Shown here piece by piece: positions 42,426-52,139 of a stretch of 64,000 bases of DNA (position 1 is the stretch's first letter; each line of letters starts with the position of its first letter). Position numbers and translations under genes: made by a program. Source of the stretch: Streptomyces sp. NBC_00190 (GTDB taxonomy: Bacteria > Actinomycetota > Actinomycetes > Streptomycetales > Streptomycetaceae); assembly GCF_036203305.1 (NCBI RefSeq), contig NZ_CP108131.1:3472001-3536000 (forward strand), read 5' to 3'. The notes below the pieces were generated by a model, which searched no databases, was not told the origin of the DNA, and saw nothing but the letters and a program-made list of their open reading frames with translations.

Positions 42426-43655
42426 TCAACGGGCGCCGGCGCCGCGCCTCTCGGCGGCAGCCCGGGGAGCGTGCGGCGCGGGGTCCGGGGCGGAGCCCCG
42501 GGGGGCCCGGGCGAAGCCCGGCACCGGAGCGGCCGAAAGGGCGAGGTCGTACACGTCCAGCAGCTGCCGCGCGCTGCGCGCGATGTCGTAGCGCCGGACC
42601 ACCGGCGGCGCGGGCAGCCGGCGCGCGCCCGCCTCCATGTGCCCGCGCAGCGCCGCGACCAGCTCCTCCGTGCCGGTTCCGATCCGCCGGGCCCCGGGGG
42701 CCTGCGCGGCGGGCAGGTCGTCGATGGCGGGGCAGGTCACGTGCAGTACCGGCAGCCCGGCGGCCAGCGCCTCCACCACCGCCAGGCCGAAGGCCTCCTC
42801 CCGCGACGGCGAGACGAAGACGTCCATGGCGGCCAGCAGCGCCGGGATCCCCGGGGTGCGGCCGTCCGCGCTGTCGCCCAGCGGGTCCCGCTCGCCCAGC
42901 AGGTGGATCCGGCTCTGCGCGCCGAGCTCGGCGGCGAGCGTGCGCAGGGCGGCGCGCTCGGGCCCGTCCCCGGCCAGCAGCAGGTGCGCCCCCGGCAGCG
43001 CGGCCACGGCCCGCACCAGGACGTCGAACCGCTTGCCCGGCACCAGCCGGCCGACCCCGCCGACCACGAAGGCCCGCTCCGGCAGCCCGGTCCGGGCCCG
43101 GGCGGCCAGCCGTACGCCCTCGTCGAAGCGGAAACGGACGGCCTCGATCCCGTTCGGCACGACGTGCACCCGCTCGGCCGGCACGCCCCACGCCTCCAGC
43201 CGGGCGGCCACGGTGTCCGAGACGGCCACGGTCGCCGCCCCCAGCCGCTCACTGGCCAGGTACAGGGCGCGCACCCCGCCCGACAGCGGCCTTCCCTCGA
43301 TCTCACCCTCGCCGAGGGAGTGTTCGGTGGCCACGGTCGCCCCGGCGCCCGCGAGCCGGGCCGCGAGGCGCCCGTACAGGCAGGCCCGGTACAGGTGGGT
43401 GTGCACCAGGTCGTACCGGCCGCGCCGGATGAACCTCACCAGCCGCGGCAGCGCCCCCAGGTCCCGGTTGCCCCGCATCCCCAGGTGCACGACCCGGACC
43501 CCGTCGGCGCGCAGCCCCTCGGCCACCGGACCGGGGTTGGTCAGCGTCAGTACGTCGCAGCGCATCGGCATGTGCCGCAGCAGCAGCCGCAGTTGCTGCT
43601 CGGCGCCGCCGACCCCGAGCCCGGTGATGACGTGCAGGGCCTTGAGGTCCTTCAC
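42426..43655 (-). CDS. GT4-family glycosyltransferase
   Basis: 409 residues from GTG 43655, overlapping the deacetylase stop (GTGA). N-terminal ALHVITGLGVGGAEQQLRLL, middle TEHSLGEGE, VPNGIEAVRF, VGRLVPGKRFDVLV and the C-terminal E-x7-E region SPSREEAFGLAVVEALAAGLP give a GT-B retaining glycosyltransferase. Cytosolic; adds a sugar to the lipid-linked repeat unit. Confidence 0.92.
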   Translation of the reverse strand: MKDLKALHVITGLGVGGAEQQLRLLLRHMPMRCDVLTLTNPGPVAEGLRADGVRVVHLGMRGNRDLGALPRLVRFIRRGRYDLVHTHLYRACLYGRLAARLAGAGATVATEHSLGEGEIEGRPLSGGVRALYLASERLGAATVAVSDTVAARLEAWGVPAERVHVVPNGIEAVRFRFDEGVRLAARARTGLPERAFVVGGVGRLVPGKRFDVLVRAVAALPGAHLLLAGDGPERAALRTLAAELGAQSRIHLLGERDPLGDSADGRTPGIPALLAAMDVFVSPSREEAFGLAVVEALAAGLPVLHVTCPAIDDLPAAQAPGARRIGTGTEELVAALRGHMEAGARRLPAPPVVRRYDIARSARQLLDVYDLALSAAPVPGFARAPRGSAPDPAPHAPRAAAERRGAGAR

Positions 43656-44428
43656 CGCAGCACCGCCCGCCGCAGCTCCCGCACCTGGTGGCGCAGGTGC
43701 TTGACCCGCAGCCGCGCGCCTCCGTCGGCCTGGCTGATGTGCGTACGGGGCAGGGCGTACGGGCCTTCGAGCCGCCCGGGGTCGATGGCGCAGGCGTACC
43801 GGTACCCGGCGGCGCTGGTGGCGGCGACGACCCGGGCGTCGAGGTGCCCGTACGGGTAGCAGAACCCCTCGGGCAGGGTCCCGGTCAGCTCGCGCAGCAG
43901 GTCGCGGCTGCCCCGCAGCTCCTGCTGGAGCACGTCGTCGGGGGCCGCGGTGAGGTCCTGGTGGAGCAGCCCGTGGGAGCCGATCTCCTGCCCGGCCTCG
44001 GCGACCTCGCGGATGCCCTCGGCGGTGAGCAGGGACTTGCGGGGCCCCAGCGGGTCCCACACGTTGTCCACGCCGAGCCGCCCGGGCAGCACGAACAGGG
44101 TGGAGGTGCAGTCGTAGCGGCGCAGCAGCGGGAGCGCCTGGGTCAGGAAGTCGGTGTAACCGTCGTCGAAGGTCAGTCCGACCAGCCCGGCCGCGGTCCC
44201 GGCCGCCCGGGCCCGGAGCAGCTCGCCGACCGACACGCCGCGCAGGCCCCGGGAGCGCAGCCACTGCAGCTGGACCTCCAGGGCGCGGGGCGTGACGGTG
44301 ATGCCGTACGGGTCCTCGGCGGGGTCGGTGAACTCGGCGACCGAGTGGTACATCAGGACCCACGGCGATGCGGTCCGGCGGGCGGGGACCACCACGGCGG
44401 CGGGCGCCGTGTCGGTGTCAGCGGACAT
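43652..44428 (-). CDS. Polysaccharide deacetylase (CE4)
   Basis: 258 residues. The NodB motifs are visible: LTFDDGYTDF (catalytic and metal Asp) and IGSHGLLHQDL, where the usual His-x-x-x-His appears as HGLLH, followed by FCYPYGHLD. CE4 enzymes remove N-acetyl groups from glycans. There is no signal peptide, so it may act on a cytosolic lipid-linked intermediate. It overlaps the flippase gene by 11 bases and the next GT by 4. Confidence 0.88.
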   Translation of the reverse strand: MSADTDTAPAAVVVPARRTASPWVLMYHSVAEFTDPAEDPYGITVTPRALEVQLQWLRSRGLRGVSVGELLRARAAGTAAGLVGLTFDDGYTDFLTQALPLLRRYDCTSTLFVLPGRLGVDNVWDPLGPRKSLLTAEGIREVAEAGQEIGSHGLLHQDLTAAPDDVLQQELRGSRDLLRELTGTLPEGFCYPYGHLDARVVAATSAAGYRYACAIDPGRLEGPYALPRTHISQADGGARLRVKHLRHQVRELRRAVLR

Positions 44429-46382
44429 TGCGGAACCTCTGCGTGAACTGGGAGGAGGACTGGGCGATCTGACCGGGCAGGGCAGTGATTTCGAGGGCGC
44501 GTATGGCCACGCCGGTGGCTCCGAACATGGCGGGGACCAGCAGGCAGCCGAGCGCGGCGCTGAGCATCGGGTCGGGAACCATGGGCCCGGCGATCCAGCC
44601 CGTGGCGCAGGCCGCGGCCGCCGACACCGCGAGCCGGGCGATGCTGACGGCGACCCGGCGGACGTGGATGGCGATGATCTGCGAGCCGAGGCCGGTGAGC
44701 AGCAGGACGGCGGTCGTGGTGATGCCGGCCGCGTTGGCCGCGGCGATGCCGTAGATGCCCCACCAGTCGACGGCGAAGGCTCCGGCCACGATGTTGACGA
44801 GCAGTCCGGCGCCCATCGCGAGCGCCGGGAACCAGGTGGGCCGGGCGGTCGAGAAGAAGGGCCGGGACAGTGCCCCGACGAGGCAGTGGCCGAGGAGTCC
44901 GAGTCCGTAGACCCGCATGACGGAAGCGGTGGCGAGGGTGTCCCGGTGGGTGAAGGCGCCGCGTTCGAAGAGGACCTGGATGATCTGCGGCGCGTAGCCG
45001 ATGACGAGTGCGCTGCCCAGGAGGACGGCGAGGGCGGCGAGGGCGAGGTCCTGCTCGACCCGGCGCCGGGCCTTCTCGCGCTCGCCGTCGGCCATCGCCT
45101 GGGCGACGACGGGGAAGGTGACGGTGCAGATCATCAGGGAGAGCACCATCGGCATCTGTGCGACCTTCTGCGCGTAGTTGAGGTGCGAGATCGCCCCGGG
45201 TGGCAGGGAGGCGGCGAGGAACCGCTCGACGAGCACCTGCGACTGCCGGAAGACGGCGAAGAAGATCACGGGGGCGATGAGGCCGAAGGCGAGGAGGGTG
45301 GGGCGGTCGCGGTCGCGCTGGCTGCGCGGGGCGCCCTTGGCCCGGGGCGGGCCGAAGCCCACGTTGCGGATGAAGGAGGGCAGTTGGACGAGGACCATCA
45401 GCAGTCCGCCGGCGGCGACCCCGGCGGCGGCCGCCCGCACGCCCCACAGGGCGTGCAGCGCGACCATCGTGCCGATGATGCCGATGTTGTACGAGACGTA
45501 GATCGCGGCGGGCGGCACGAAGGACCGGTGTGCCCGCAGCGCCGCGCTGAAGTAGCCGGCGAGGCCGAAGGAGATCACGGTCAGGGCCGTCATACGGGTG
45601 CACTGGACGGCCAGTTCGGGGTCGGGCAGACCGGGCGCGAGCACGGAGACGACGAGCGGCGCGGCCACGACCAGTACGGAGGCCACGGCGGCCAGGAACA
45701 CGGCGAGCCGCGGCAGGGTCGCCCCCACGAGCAGCCGTACGGGGTCCTGCGCGCGGGCCTCCTTGCGGGTGAGCCCGACCCGGATGGCCGCCCGCCGGGC
45801 CAGGGCCTGGCTGAAGGCGGGCACCATCAGCAGCGCCATGGCGTCCTCGATGAGCAGCGTCGAGGCCATCTCGGGCACGGTCCAGGCGATCAGGAAGGCG
45901 TCGCTGTCGTGCCCGGCGCCGAAGAGGTGCGCGATGGTCTGGTCCCGCACGAGCCCGAACACCGCCCCGGCGGCGGTCAGCCCGGCGGTGACGGCGGCGG
46001 CCTTGGCCAGGAACCGCCCCAGCGGCGCCGGTCCGCCGCCACCGGGGGCGGCGGGCGCCGCGGGCGCTCCGTCCGCGCGGCGGGCCCGGGCGCGCGAAGC
46101 GTCGGCGGTGGCGTAGGCCGCCACCCGCACGCCTGACCGCCCGGCGGCGCCGGGCATCGCTCCGGCGATGAAGCCGGGGTCCTTCGCCGCCGGACCCACC
46201 TCGGCCCGGGCCGCCTCACCCGGTCCGGACTCGTCGCCGGAGCCGGGCAGGACCGGGCCCCGGAGCGGCCCCGGGACCGGATCCGGCACACGGGCGGGGA
46301 CGGCGGGGCCGCCCGGCACACGGGCGGGGCCCGCCCCGGCCGGGGGGCCGGAGGCGGGCCGCCAAGGCGTGGTGTCCGTCAC
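44418..46382 (-). CDS. MurJ/MviN-like flippase (Wzx-type)
   Basis: 654 residues from GTG 46382, overlapping the polymerase stop (GTGA). A 120-residue Pro/Ala/Arg-rich cytosolic extension precedes a 14-helix MATE/MOP core: AAAVTAGLTAAGAVFGLVRD, IAHLFGAGHDSDAFLIAWTV, PPGAISHLNYAQKVAQMPM, LFERGAFT, typical of MurJ. It should flip the lipid-linked repeat unit outwards. The genome will have a separate essential murJ, so this is taken as the pathway-specific flippase. Confidence 0.88.
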   Translation of the reverse strand: MTDTTPWRPASGPPAGAGPARVPGGPAVPARVPDPVPGPLRGPVLPGSGDESGPGEAARAEVGPAAKDPGFIAGAMPGAAGRSGVRVAAYATADASRARARRADGAPAAPAAPGGGGPAPLGRFLAKAAAVTAGLTAAGAVFGLVRDQTIAHLFGAGHDSDAFLIAWTVPEMASTLLIEDAMALLMVPAFSQALARRAAIRVGLTRKEARAQDPVRLLVGATLPRLAVFLAAVASVLVVAAPLVVSVLAPGLPDPELAVQCTRMTALTVISFGLAGYFSAALRAHRSFVPPAAIYVSYNIGIIGTMVALHALWGVRAAAAGVAAGGLLMVLVQLPSFIRNVGFGPPRAKGAPRSQRDRDRPTLLAFGLIAPVIFFAVFRQSQVLVERFLAASLPPGAISHLNYAQKVAQMPMVLSLMICTVTFPVVAQAMADGEREKARRRVEQDLALAALAVLLGSALVIGYAPQIIQVLFERGAFTHRDTLATASVMRVYGLGLLGHCLVGALSRPFFSTARPTWFPALAMGAGLLVNIVAGAFAVDWWGIYGIAAANAAGITTTAVLLLTGLGSQIIAIHVRRVAVSIARLAVSAAAACATGWIAGPMVPDPMLSAALGCLLVPAMFGATGVAIRALEITALPGQIAQSSSQFTQRFRNVR

Positions 46383-47785
46383 GTGCGGGCCGCAACCCGG
46401 GGGGCGCTGCCCCGCGAAACCGAACCGGAGACGGACCCGGCAGCCGAGGAGGCCCCACGCGGTGGACCGGCGTCCCCCGGGGAGGGCAGGGCCCACCAGG
46501 CGGCGAGCCCGATGATCACTCCGGTCAGGACGGTGGACGGCCCGCCGATGTCCGCGTAGAGGAAGTCGGTCAGCTGCCACACGAACAGTCCCGTGGCGAT
46601 CAGCCCGCAGTCCCGCGTGCGCCCGCCGGAGGCGATCCGGCGCAGCCCCGCCACCAGCAGCGCCGCCCAGCCGCCCGCCAGCGCGACCAGCCCGGTCAGC
46701 CCTTGCTCGCTCAGGATCAGGAGGTACATGTTGTGCGGGGAGAGCAGCGGCTGGCGGAGGTACGCCTGCCCCGCGCCCGCGGTGTCGCTGCCGGAGGAAA
46801 GCCCCAGCGAGGAGTGTCCGTCGCGGTTGGCCGGGAAGCCCTTCAGCCCCACCCCCACCGCCGGCCGCTCCTGCCACATCGACTCGGCGGCGGCCCACAT
46901 CGTGTAGCGGTCGGTCACCGACTGGTCGGGGGCGCTGGAGACCTGCGTGATGGAGGTCAGCCGCTCCGTGACCATCTCGGAGCCGACCCCGAGCCCGCCC
47001 ACCAGGACCATGCCCGCCGCGGCGAGCGCGAGGAGTACCTTCAGCGCCCGCCGGATCCCGGCCAGCACCATCACCAGCACCGCCGCGCCGACGGTGGCGA
47101 TCCACACGCCCCGGCTGAACGACAGCACCAGCGGCAGCACCAGCACCAGCGCCGCGCCCCCGGCGATGCGCCGGGTCCTTTGCGCCTGCCCCGGTGCCAG
47201 CGCGACGGCGGTCGCCACGACCAGCCCGTACGCCACCACGGTGGCCATGCCCATGACGTCGCCGGGGCCGAAGGTGCCCACGGCCCGGATGTCCTGGCCC
47301 TGGTAGGAGGCCCCGGTGTGGGTCGCGTACTGCACGACCCCCACCGCGCCCTGCACCAGCGCCAGGACCACGAAGCACCCGGCGGCGATCCGGAACTCCC
47401 GGGCGCCCTGCACCAGCAGCACCACGGCCGCCGGGACCAGCACGAACACCTGGAGGTAGCGCACGAAGCCGGGCAGGGCGGCGTGCGGGTCCCCCGCGGT
47501 CGTCGTCGCGACCGCGAGCCCGACGGCGGGCATCCCGAGCACGAGCACGCCCAGCGGGGTCAGCTCCCGCACCCGGCCGCGCAGCGCCTGCACCACGCAG
47601 GCGAACACCAGCAGCAGCGAGGCCGCATCGGCCGGACCGACCTTCCCGGAGGCGGCCGCGTCCCCCGCCGGGAGCGGGGCGAGCAGGAAGAGCACGGTCG
47701 CGGCGAGCGGCAGCAGCGGCCAGTGCCGCCGCACCAGGCCCGGCACGTCGGACCGTACACCGTTCAGGGTTACGGCAAGGCTCAT
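46379..47785 (-). CDS. O-antigen ligase/Wzy-like polymerase
   Basis: 468 residues from ATG 47785, which shares one base with the stop of the sugar-transferase gene. About 11-12 membrane helices; the large outside loop with AVGVGLKGFPANRDGH and LLSPHNMYLLILSEQGLTG is the Wzy_C/O-antigen ligase signature (PHN). It should polymerise repeat units outside the membrane. Confidence 0.88.
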   Translation of the reverse strand: MSLAVTLNGVRSDVPGLVRRHWPLLPLAATVLFLLAPLPAGDAAASGKVGPADAASLLLVFACVVQALRGRVRELTPLGVLVLGMPAVGLAVATTTAGDPHAALPGFVRYLQVFVLVPAAVVLLVQGAREFRIAAGCFVVLALVQGAVGVVQYATHTGASYQGQDIRAVGTFGPGDVMGMATVVAYGLVVATAVALAPGQAQRTRRIAGGAALVLVLPLVLSFSRGVWIATVGAAVLVMVLAGIRRALKVLLALAAAGMVLVGGLGVGSEMVTERLTSITQVSSAPDQSVTDRYTMWAAAESMWQERPAVGVGLKGFPANRDGHSSLGLSSGSDTAGAGQAYLRQPLLSPHNMYLLILSEQGLTGLVALAGGWAALLVAGLRRIASGGRTRDCGLIATGLFVWQLTDFLYADIGGPSTVLTGVIIGLAAWWALPSPGDAGPPRGASSAAGSVSGSVSRGSAPRVAART

Positions 47786-49287
47786 CAGCTGCCCCCCAGC
47801 CGGAAGCGGAAGAAGGAGGCCGCGGTGCGGGCGAGGATCCACAGGTCCTGCCACAGCGACCAGGTGTCGATGTAGTGGTTGTCGAAGCGGGCCCGGTCCT
47901 CGATGGAGGTGTCCCCGCGCAGGCCGTTGATCTGGGCCAGCCCGGTGATGCCGACGGGCATCCGGTGCCGGGCCTCGTAGCCGGGGTGGACGGTGGAGAA
48001 CTTGGCGACGAAGAACGGCCGTTCGGGCCGCGGGCCGACCAGGCTCATGTCACCGCGTACGACGTTCCACAGCTGCGGCAGCTCGTCCAGCGAGGACTTG
48101 CGCAGGAAGGAGCCGACCGGGCTCATCGCGCGGTCGCCCGCCACGGTCCAGCGGGTGGCGGACTCGTGCTCGTCGGCGCGCAGCGTACGGAACTTCAGCA
48201 GGGTGAAGGAGCGCCCGTAGAGGCCGACCCGCTCCTGCCGGAAGATCACCCCAGGCCCGTCCCAGACCCGTACGGCCAGCGCGCAGGCCCCCATCACGGG
48301 CGCGGCGGCGACCAGGGCGAGCAGGGCGAGCACGGCGTCGAGGCCGCGCTTGGCCCAGCGCTCCAGCGGCCGCGCCGACCGGGGCAGCAGCGGCTGTACT
48401 GCGTACCCCCACAGCTGGTCGGCGGGGTCCGCCACCCGCATGCCGGTGATCTTGGCGGTGCCGGCCGGGTCGGCGAGCCAGAGCCGGCAGCCGTGGTCGT
48501 GGAAGAGGCGGACCAGGGAAGCGGTGCGTTCGTCGGCCTCGGGCGGGCGGCTGAACACCGCGTGCCGCACGGAGTTCTGGATGACGGCGCGCCGGACGTC
48601 CTCGTGGGTGGTGAGCACCGGCAGGGGTCCGGTGTCCCCCTCGGCTGCGCCGGTGTCGGCGAGCCCGACGGGGCGCAGCCCGTACTCGGGCCGGCCGTGC
48701 AGGGCGGCGGCCACCGCGCCCGCCGCCGCGCCGGGTCCGACGACGAGGACGGAGGCGGGCCGGCGGATGCGGGTGCGGCGGCGGAGCTGGTTGACGAACC
48801 CGCGCCCCGCGCACGCCAGTACGACCTGGAGGCACATGGCGGTGAGCAGCACGCTCCAGCCGAGGGCCCGGCCCGGGTCCACGGCGGCCACGACCGTGGC
48901 GACCGTGCACCACAGGACGGCGGACCGCCCGGCCACCACGGGCAGTTCGAGGAGGGCCGAGGGGGCGAGCCGCGGCCGGTACAGCCCGGCCTGCGCGTGC
49001 AGCGCGGCGAGCAGCACCGCGATCGGCGCGGCCGCCGGGGCCGGCAGGCCCGGTCCGGACAGCGACGCCACGGTGAGTACGGCGGCCAGCGCGTCCGCGG
49101 TGAGCAGCGGCAGCACCCCCGTCGTACTCCCGTGGCGGCGGTTCGGGCGTACCGCGGGCCGGGCCTGGCCGGCCCTGGGCCCGCGCGGGGGGTGGATGGC
49201 GGTCGCGGAACGGCGAACGGCGGTGACGCCGGCGGGCCCCTTGCCGCCCTGCCCGGTGTGCCGGGCGGGTGCGCTGTCCATCGTCAT
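47785..49287 (-). CDS. Polyprenyl-phosphate sugar-1-phosphate transferase (initiating enzyme)
   Basis: 500 residues from ATG 49287, overlapping the GT4 stop (ATGA). Four or five N-terminal helices and a CoA-binding-like Rossmann segment (SVLVVGPGAAAGAVAAALHG) precede the catalytic part: KRGLDAVLALLALVAAAPVM, KFRTLRAD, LRKSSLDELPQLWNVVRGDM, SLVGPRPERP and GITGLAQINGLRG. This is the WbaP/WcaJ/CpsE family, which loads the first sugar phosphate onto undecaprenyl phosphate and so starts the glycan. Confidence 0.95.
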   Translation of the reverse strand: MTMDSAPARHTGQGGKGPAGVTAVRRSATAIHPPRGPRAGQARPAVRPNRRHGSTTGVLPLLTADALAAVLTVASLSGPGLPAPAAAPIAVLLAALHAQAGLYRPRLAPSALLELPVVAGRSAVLWCTVATVVAAVDPGRALGWSVLLTAMCLQVVLACAGRGFVNQLRRRTRIRRPASVLVVGPGAAAGAVAAALHGRPEYGLRPVGLADTGAAEGDTGPLPVLTTHEDVRRAVIQNSVRHAVFSRPPEADERTASLVRLFHDHGCRLWLADPAGTAKITGMRVADPADQLWGYAVQPLLPRSARPLERWAKRGLDAVLALLALVAAAPVMGACALAVRVWDGPGVIFRQERVGLYGRSFTLLKFRTLRADEHESATRWTVAGDRAMSPVGSFLRKSSLDELPQLWNVVRGDMSLVGPRPERPFFVAKFSTVHPGYEARHRMPVGITGLAQINGLRGDTSIEDRARFDNHYIDTWSLWQDLWILARTAASFFRFRLGGS

Positions 49288-50471
49288 CGGCTGATGCGCT
49301 CCTGGTTCGAGGGCCGGGGCCTGCCCAGCAGTTCGTGGTACAGACCGGTGACCGCGTCCGTGGTCCGCCGCACGTCGAAGTCGGTCCGGGCGTGCTGCCG
49401 GGCCTGCTCCCCGAGTTCGGCGAGGAGCCGTGGGTCGGCGAGGAGCCGTCCCAGGGCCTTGGCCAGCGCCGTCGGGTCCTCCGGCGGCACCAGGCACAGG
49501 CGTCCCTGGCCGGGCGGCAGGCTCTCCCGGGCACCGCTGACGTCCGAGACCAGGACCGGGCGACCGCAGGCCATGGCTTCGAGCGGGGCGAGCGCCATGC
49601 CTTCCCACCGCGACGGCAGTACAACGAGATCGGCGGCCCGAAGCCACGGTCGGATGTCGGTGGCGGTGCCGGCGAAGAGCACTCCGGGCGGGGCGGTGCG
49701 GCGCAGCCGTTCGGTGTCGGGGCCGTCGCCGACGAGGGCGAGGCGGGCTCCTGGGACGGTGCCCAGCAGCTCCGGCCAGGCCCGCAGGAGGATGTCCTGC
49801 CCCTTCTGGGGGCAGAGCCGGCCCACGCAGACGGCGAGGGGACCGTCGCCGCGGAAGTCGGCTGGCAGCGCGAGCCCGGCGCGGGCCCGGGCCTTGTCCG
49901 GGCCGGGTTCGGGTCCGCCGGGGCGGAAGTGTTCCAGGTCCACGCCGTTGCGGATCACCGACCAGCGGGCGGTGACGCCCTCGGCCTCGCCGGCGCGGCG
50001 CTCGGCCTCGCTGACGCAGAGCACCCGGTCGGCCCAGCGTGCCCCGTACCTCTCCCAGCGCAGCGCGAGTGCGCCGGTGGCTCCGGTGACGGCGTCGAAG
50101 GACCAGGCGTGGGGCTGGAAGACGGTGGGCAGGGACCCGCGCGCGGCGAGCCGCCCGGCCAGCCCGGCCTTGGCGCTGTGGGCGTGCAGGAGGTCGGGCC
50201 GGACCCGGCGCAGGAGCCGCCGGACGCCGAGCACCTCGGCGGGCAGCCCGGGCCCGGGGGCCCGCCCTGCGTGCCAGGTGAGCACCTCGGCGCCGGCTTC
50301 CCGGGCGGTTTCGGCGAGCGTGCCGCCGGGCGGGCAGCCGACGACGGCGCGCAGGCCGGCGCGGGTCTGGGCGCGCACGAGGTCGGCGACGACCCGGGCG
50401 ACACCGCCGTCTACGGGCTGGGCTAGATGGAGGACGGTCGTGGGCTTTGCCGCCCATGGCTGTGCGGGCAC
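49284..50471 (-). CDS. GT4-family glycosyltransferase
   Basis: 395 residues from GTG 50471. LHLAQPVDGGVARVVADLVR at the N-terminus, LHAHSAKAGLAGRLA, VIRNGVDLEHFRPG, CVGRLCPQKGQDILL and LPSRWEGMALAPLEAMACGRP are GT-B retaining-enzyme motifs. First glycan gene of the operon, 20 bp after the DUF3344 gene. Confidence 0.92.
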   Translation of the reverse strand: MPAQPWAAKPTTVLHLAQPVDGGVARVVADLVRAQTRAGLRAVVGCPPGGTLAETAREAGAEVLTWHAGRAPGPGLPAEVLGVRRLLRRVRPDLLHAHSAKAGLAGRLAARGSLPTVFQPHAWSFDAVTGATGALALRWERYGARWADRVLCVSEAERRAGEAEGVTARWSVIRNGVDLEHFRPGGPEPGPDKARARAGLALPADFRGDGPLAVCVGRLCPQKGQDILLRAWPELLGTVPGARLALVGDGPDTERLRRTAPPGVLFAGTATDIRPWLRAADLVVLPSRWEGMALAPLEAMACGRPVLVSDVSGARESLPPGQGRLCLVPPEDPTALAKALGRLLADPRLLAELGEQARQHARTDFDVRRTTDAVTGLYHELLGRPRPSNQERISR

Positions 50472-50491
50472 GGTGGAGTGGTCTCCTACGT

Positions 50492-51595
50492 TCAGCGGCG
50501 CGCGTCTGTCTGAACGAAGAGCACGCCGAGGAAATGACCCTGGCTTTCACCCGTGAACTTGAAACTCAGGCTGCGGGCCCCACCGGAGAGGGCGGGGGTC
50601 AGGTCGAACACGTCCGCGTCATAGCCGAGATTGTTCACATAATCGGGCTGCCGCACGAACGCTTGTTGTCCGAATTCCGTGATCGTGGAATTCATAACAT
50701 CATTAAAGGGATTTTCGGCGTCACTGAGGGCGACGCGGCGGCCACTGTCGGCCGTCACGGTGAGTGAGTCTTCGAGGACGCCCCGGTCTCCGTCGTACGC
50801 GACCACCCCGACCTTCCCCGCGGTCCCGGGGGGCGCGTCCAGGCCGTCGAGCTCGACCAGCCCCTCGCCGGCGCGGGCGGCGAGTCCTTCGAAGCCGTCC
50901 CACAGCGAGATCCGGCGGACCGGCTGCTGCGGGTGCTCGTAGGCGACGACCAGCGTCCAGCCGCCCCAGGCACCCACCTCGGAGTGGCCCATGGCGATGT
51001 TGAGCTGGGCCACCGTCCACATGCCGGCGCCGCCCTTGCGGACCAGCGGGGTCACGTCGGCGGAGGCCTGGTAGGCGTCGCTGCCCGCGTCCGAGCGGTG
51101 GCCCATCATCGTGTCGGCGATGACCTCCTTGTACGCGCCGCCCGGCTCGGCGACCAGCACCCGGCCGTTGTCCTCCGGCGGCTTCTGCTCGCCCACCCGG
51201 AGGTTCCCGCCCCAGTACAGGCGGGCGTACGAGACCTTCGCGCCCTGCGGGACCTTGAGTTCGGCCCGGGTGGAGTTGTAGGTGTCCGGGTCCTTGTCGA
51301 CCTCGCTGTAGAACATCTCGAAGTCGCCGTTGACCCCGGCCGCGCCCCGCTTCACGTCGGCGCACGGCTCGGCCTGCGGGGACTCCTCCCGGCGGCAGCT
51401 GATGCCGGAGTTGGAGGCCCGTACCAGCCCGCCGTGCTGCACGGCCTGGTAACGCTGGGTGAACGGGACCCGGGGTAGCTCTTTGGGAGCTGGGGCTTTG
51501 CGCGGTGGGATCGCCCCCGCCACCGGGACGTTCACGGAAAGGACGAGGCAGGACAGCAGACCGAGCGTGCCGAGGATTCTGCGGGAGGAACCCAT
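50492..51595 (-). CDS. Secreted DUF3344-like protein
   Basis: 367 residues from ATG 51595 with GGAG eight bases upstream. A signal peptide ends around PVAGA (residue ~28). The mature protein is beta-rich with VSYARLYWGGNLRVGEQKP, WTLVVAYEHPQQPVRRISLWDGF and VFDLTPAL, the pattern of the DUF3344 extracellular family (two Cys near SGISCRREE and EPCADV). Possibly a surface or adhesin-like protein. It opens the minus-strand polysaccharide operon and is divergent from the chaplin cluster. Its last codons are markedly AT-richer than its neighbours. Confidence 0.82.
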   Translation of the reverse strand: MGSSRRILGTLGLLSCLVLSVNVPVAGAIPPRKAPAPKELPRVPFTQRYQAVQHGGLVRASNSGISCRREESPQAEPCADVKRGAAGVNGDFEMFYSEVDKDPDTYNSTRAELKVPQGAKVSYARLYWGGNLRVGEQKPPEDNGRVLVAEPGGAYKEVIADTMMGHRSDAGSDAYQASADVTPLVRKGGAGMWTVAQLNIAMGHSEVGAWGGWTLVVAYEHPQQPVRRISLWDGFEGLAARAGEGLVELDGLDAPPGTAGKVGVVAYDGDRGVLEDSLTVTADSGRRVALSDAENPFNDVMNSTITEFGQQAFVRQPDYVNNLGYDADVFDLTPALSGGARSLSFKFTGESQGHFLGVLFVQTDARR

Positions 51596-51769
51596 GACCC
51601 TGTCTCCATTTTCGATCAAGGGGACAAAACAGGAGTGAACTTTGTCAGAAATCGGGCTGGAAATCACGTCGGACTCGCTCGTACGGCCTTTTGGGCGATA
51701 GCACGCACCCTTGAAGCGGGCGGGTCGTTATGGGTTGCACCATCGTTCGAACCGAAAGGAAAAGCGGAG

Positions 51770-52021
51770 ATGAAGAAGACGCTGATGCGCGGCACCACCC
51801 TGGCCTTCGCCGGCGCCGCCGTGCTGCTGGGCGGCGCGGGCCTCGCCTCCGCGCACGGCGGCGGCGCGACGGCGGACGGCATCGCGGCCGGATCCCCCGG
51901 CGTCGGGAGCGGCAACCTGCTCCAGATCCCCGTCGACGTCCCGGTGAACGTGTGCGGCAACACCGTCAACGTGATCGCCCTGCTGAGCCCCGCGTTCGGC
52001 AACACCTGCGTGAACGCCTGA
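51770..52021 (+). CDS. Short chaplin
   Basis: 83 residues from ATG 51770 (GCGGAG upstream). A signal peptide ends after LASA; the mature ~53 residues are one chaplin domain: HGGGATADGIAAGSPGVGSG, NLLQIPVDVPVNVCGNTVNV, then SPAFGNTCVNA, with the two conserved Cys. Short chaplins self-assemble into amyloid fibrils at the air-water interface and coat aerial hyphae. Confidence 0.96.
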   Translation: MKKTLMRGTTLAFAGAAVLLGGAGLASAHGGGATADGIAAGSPGVGSGNLLQIPVDVPVNVCGNTVNVIALLSPAFGNTCVNA

Positions 52022-52065
52022 GCGTCAACCGCGCCGCCCCAAACGGCGGCATCCGGGTGAAGCCA

Positions 52066-52094
52066 CGCAACCCGAGCGGGGGCAGGGCCGTTGT
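52066..52094 (+). promoter_or_regulatory. SigBldN-like promoter of the first rodlin gene
   Basis: CGCAAC (52066-52071), 17 bases, CGTTGT (52089-52094). It matches the SigBldN consensus as I recall it (CGTAAC-N16-CGTTGA) at 10 of 12 positions, about 45 bp before the rodlin ATG. SigBldN is the known regulator of rodlins and chaplins in S. venezuelae. Confidence 0.45.
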
Positions 52095-52139
52095 TCCGGG
52101 TGCTCCAGTACCGGGCAATCCTGCAAAAAAGGGACGACA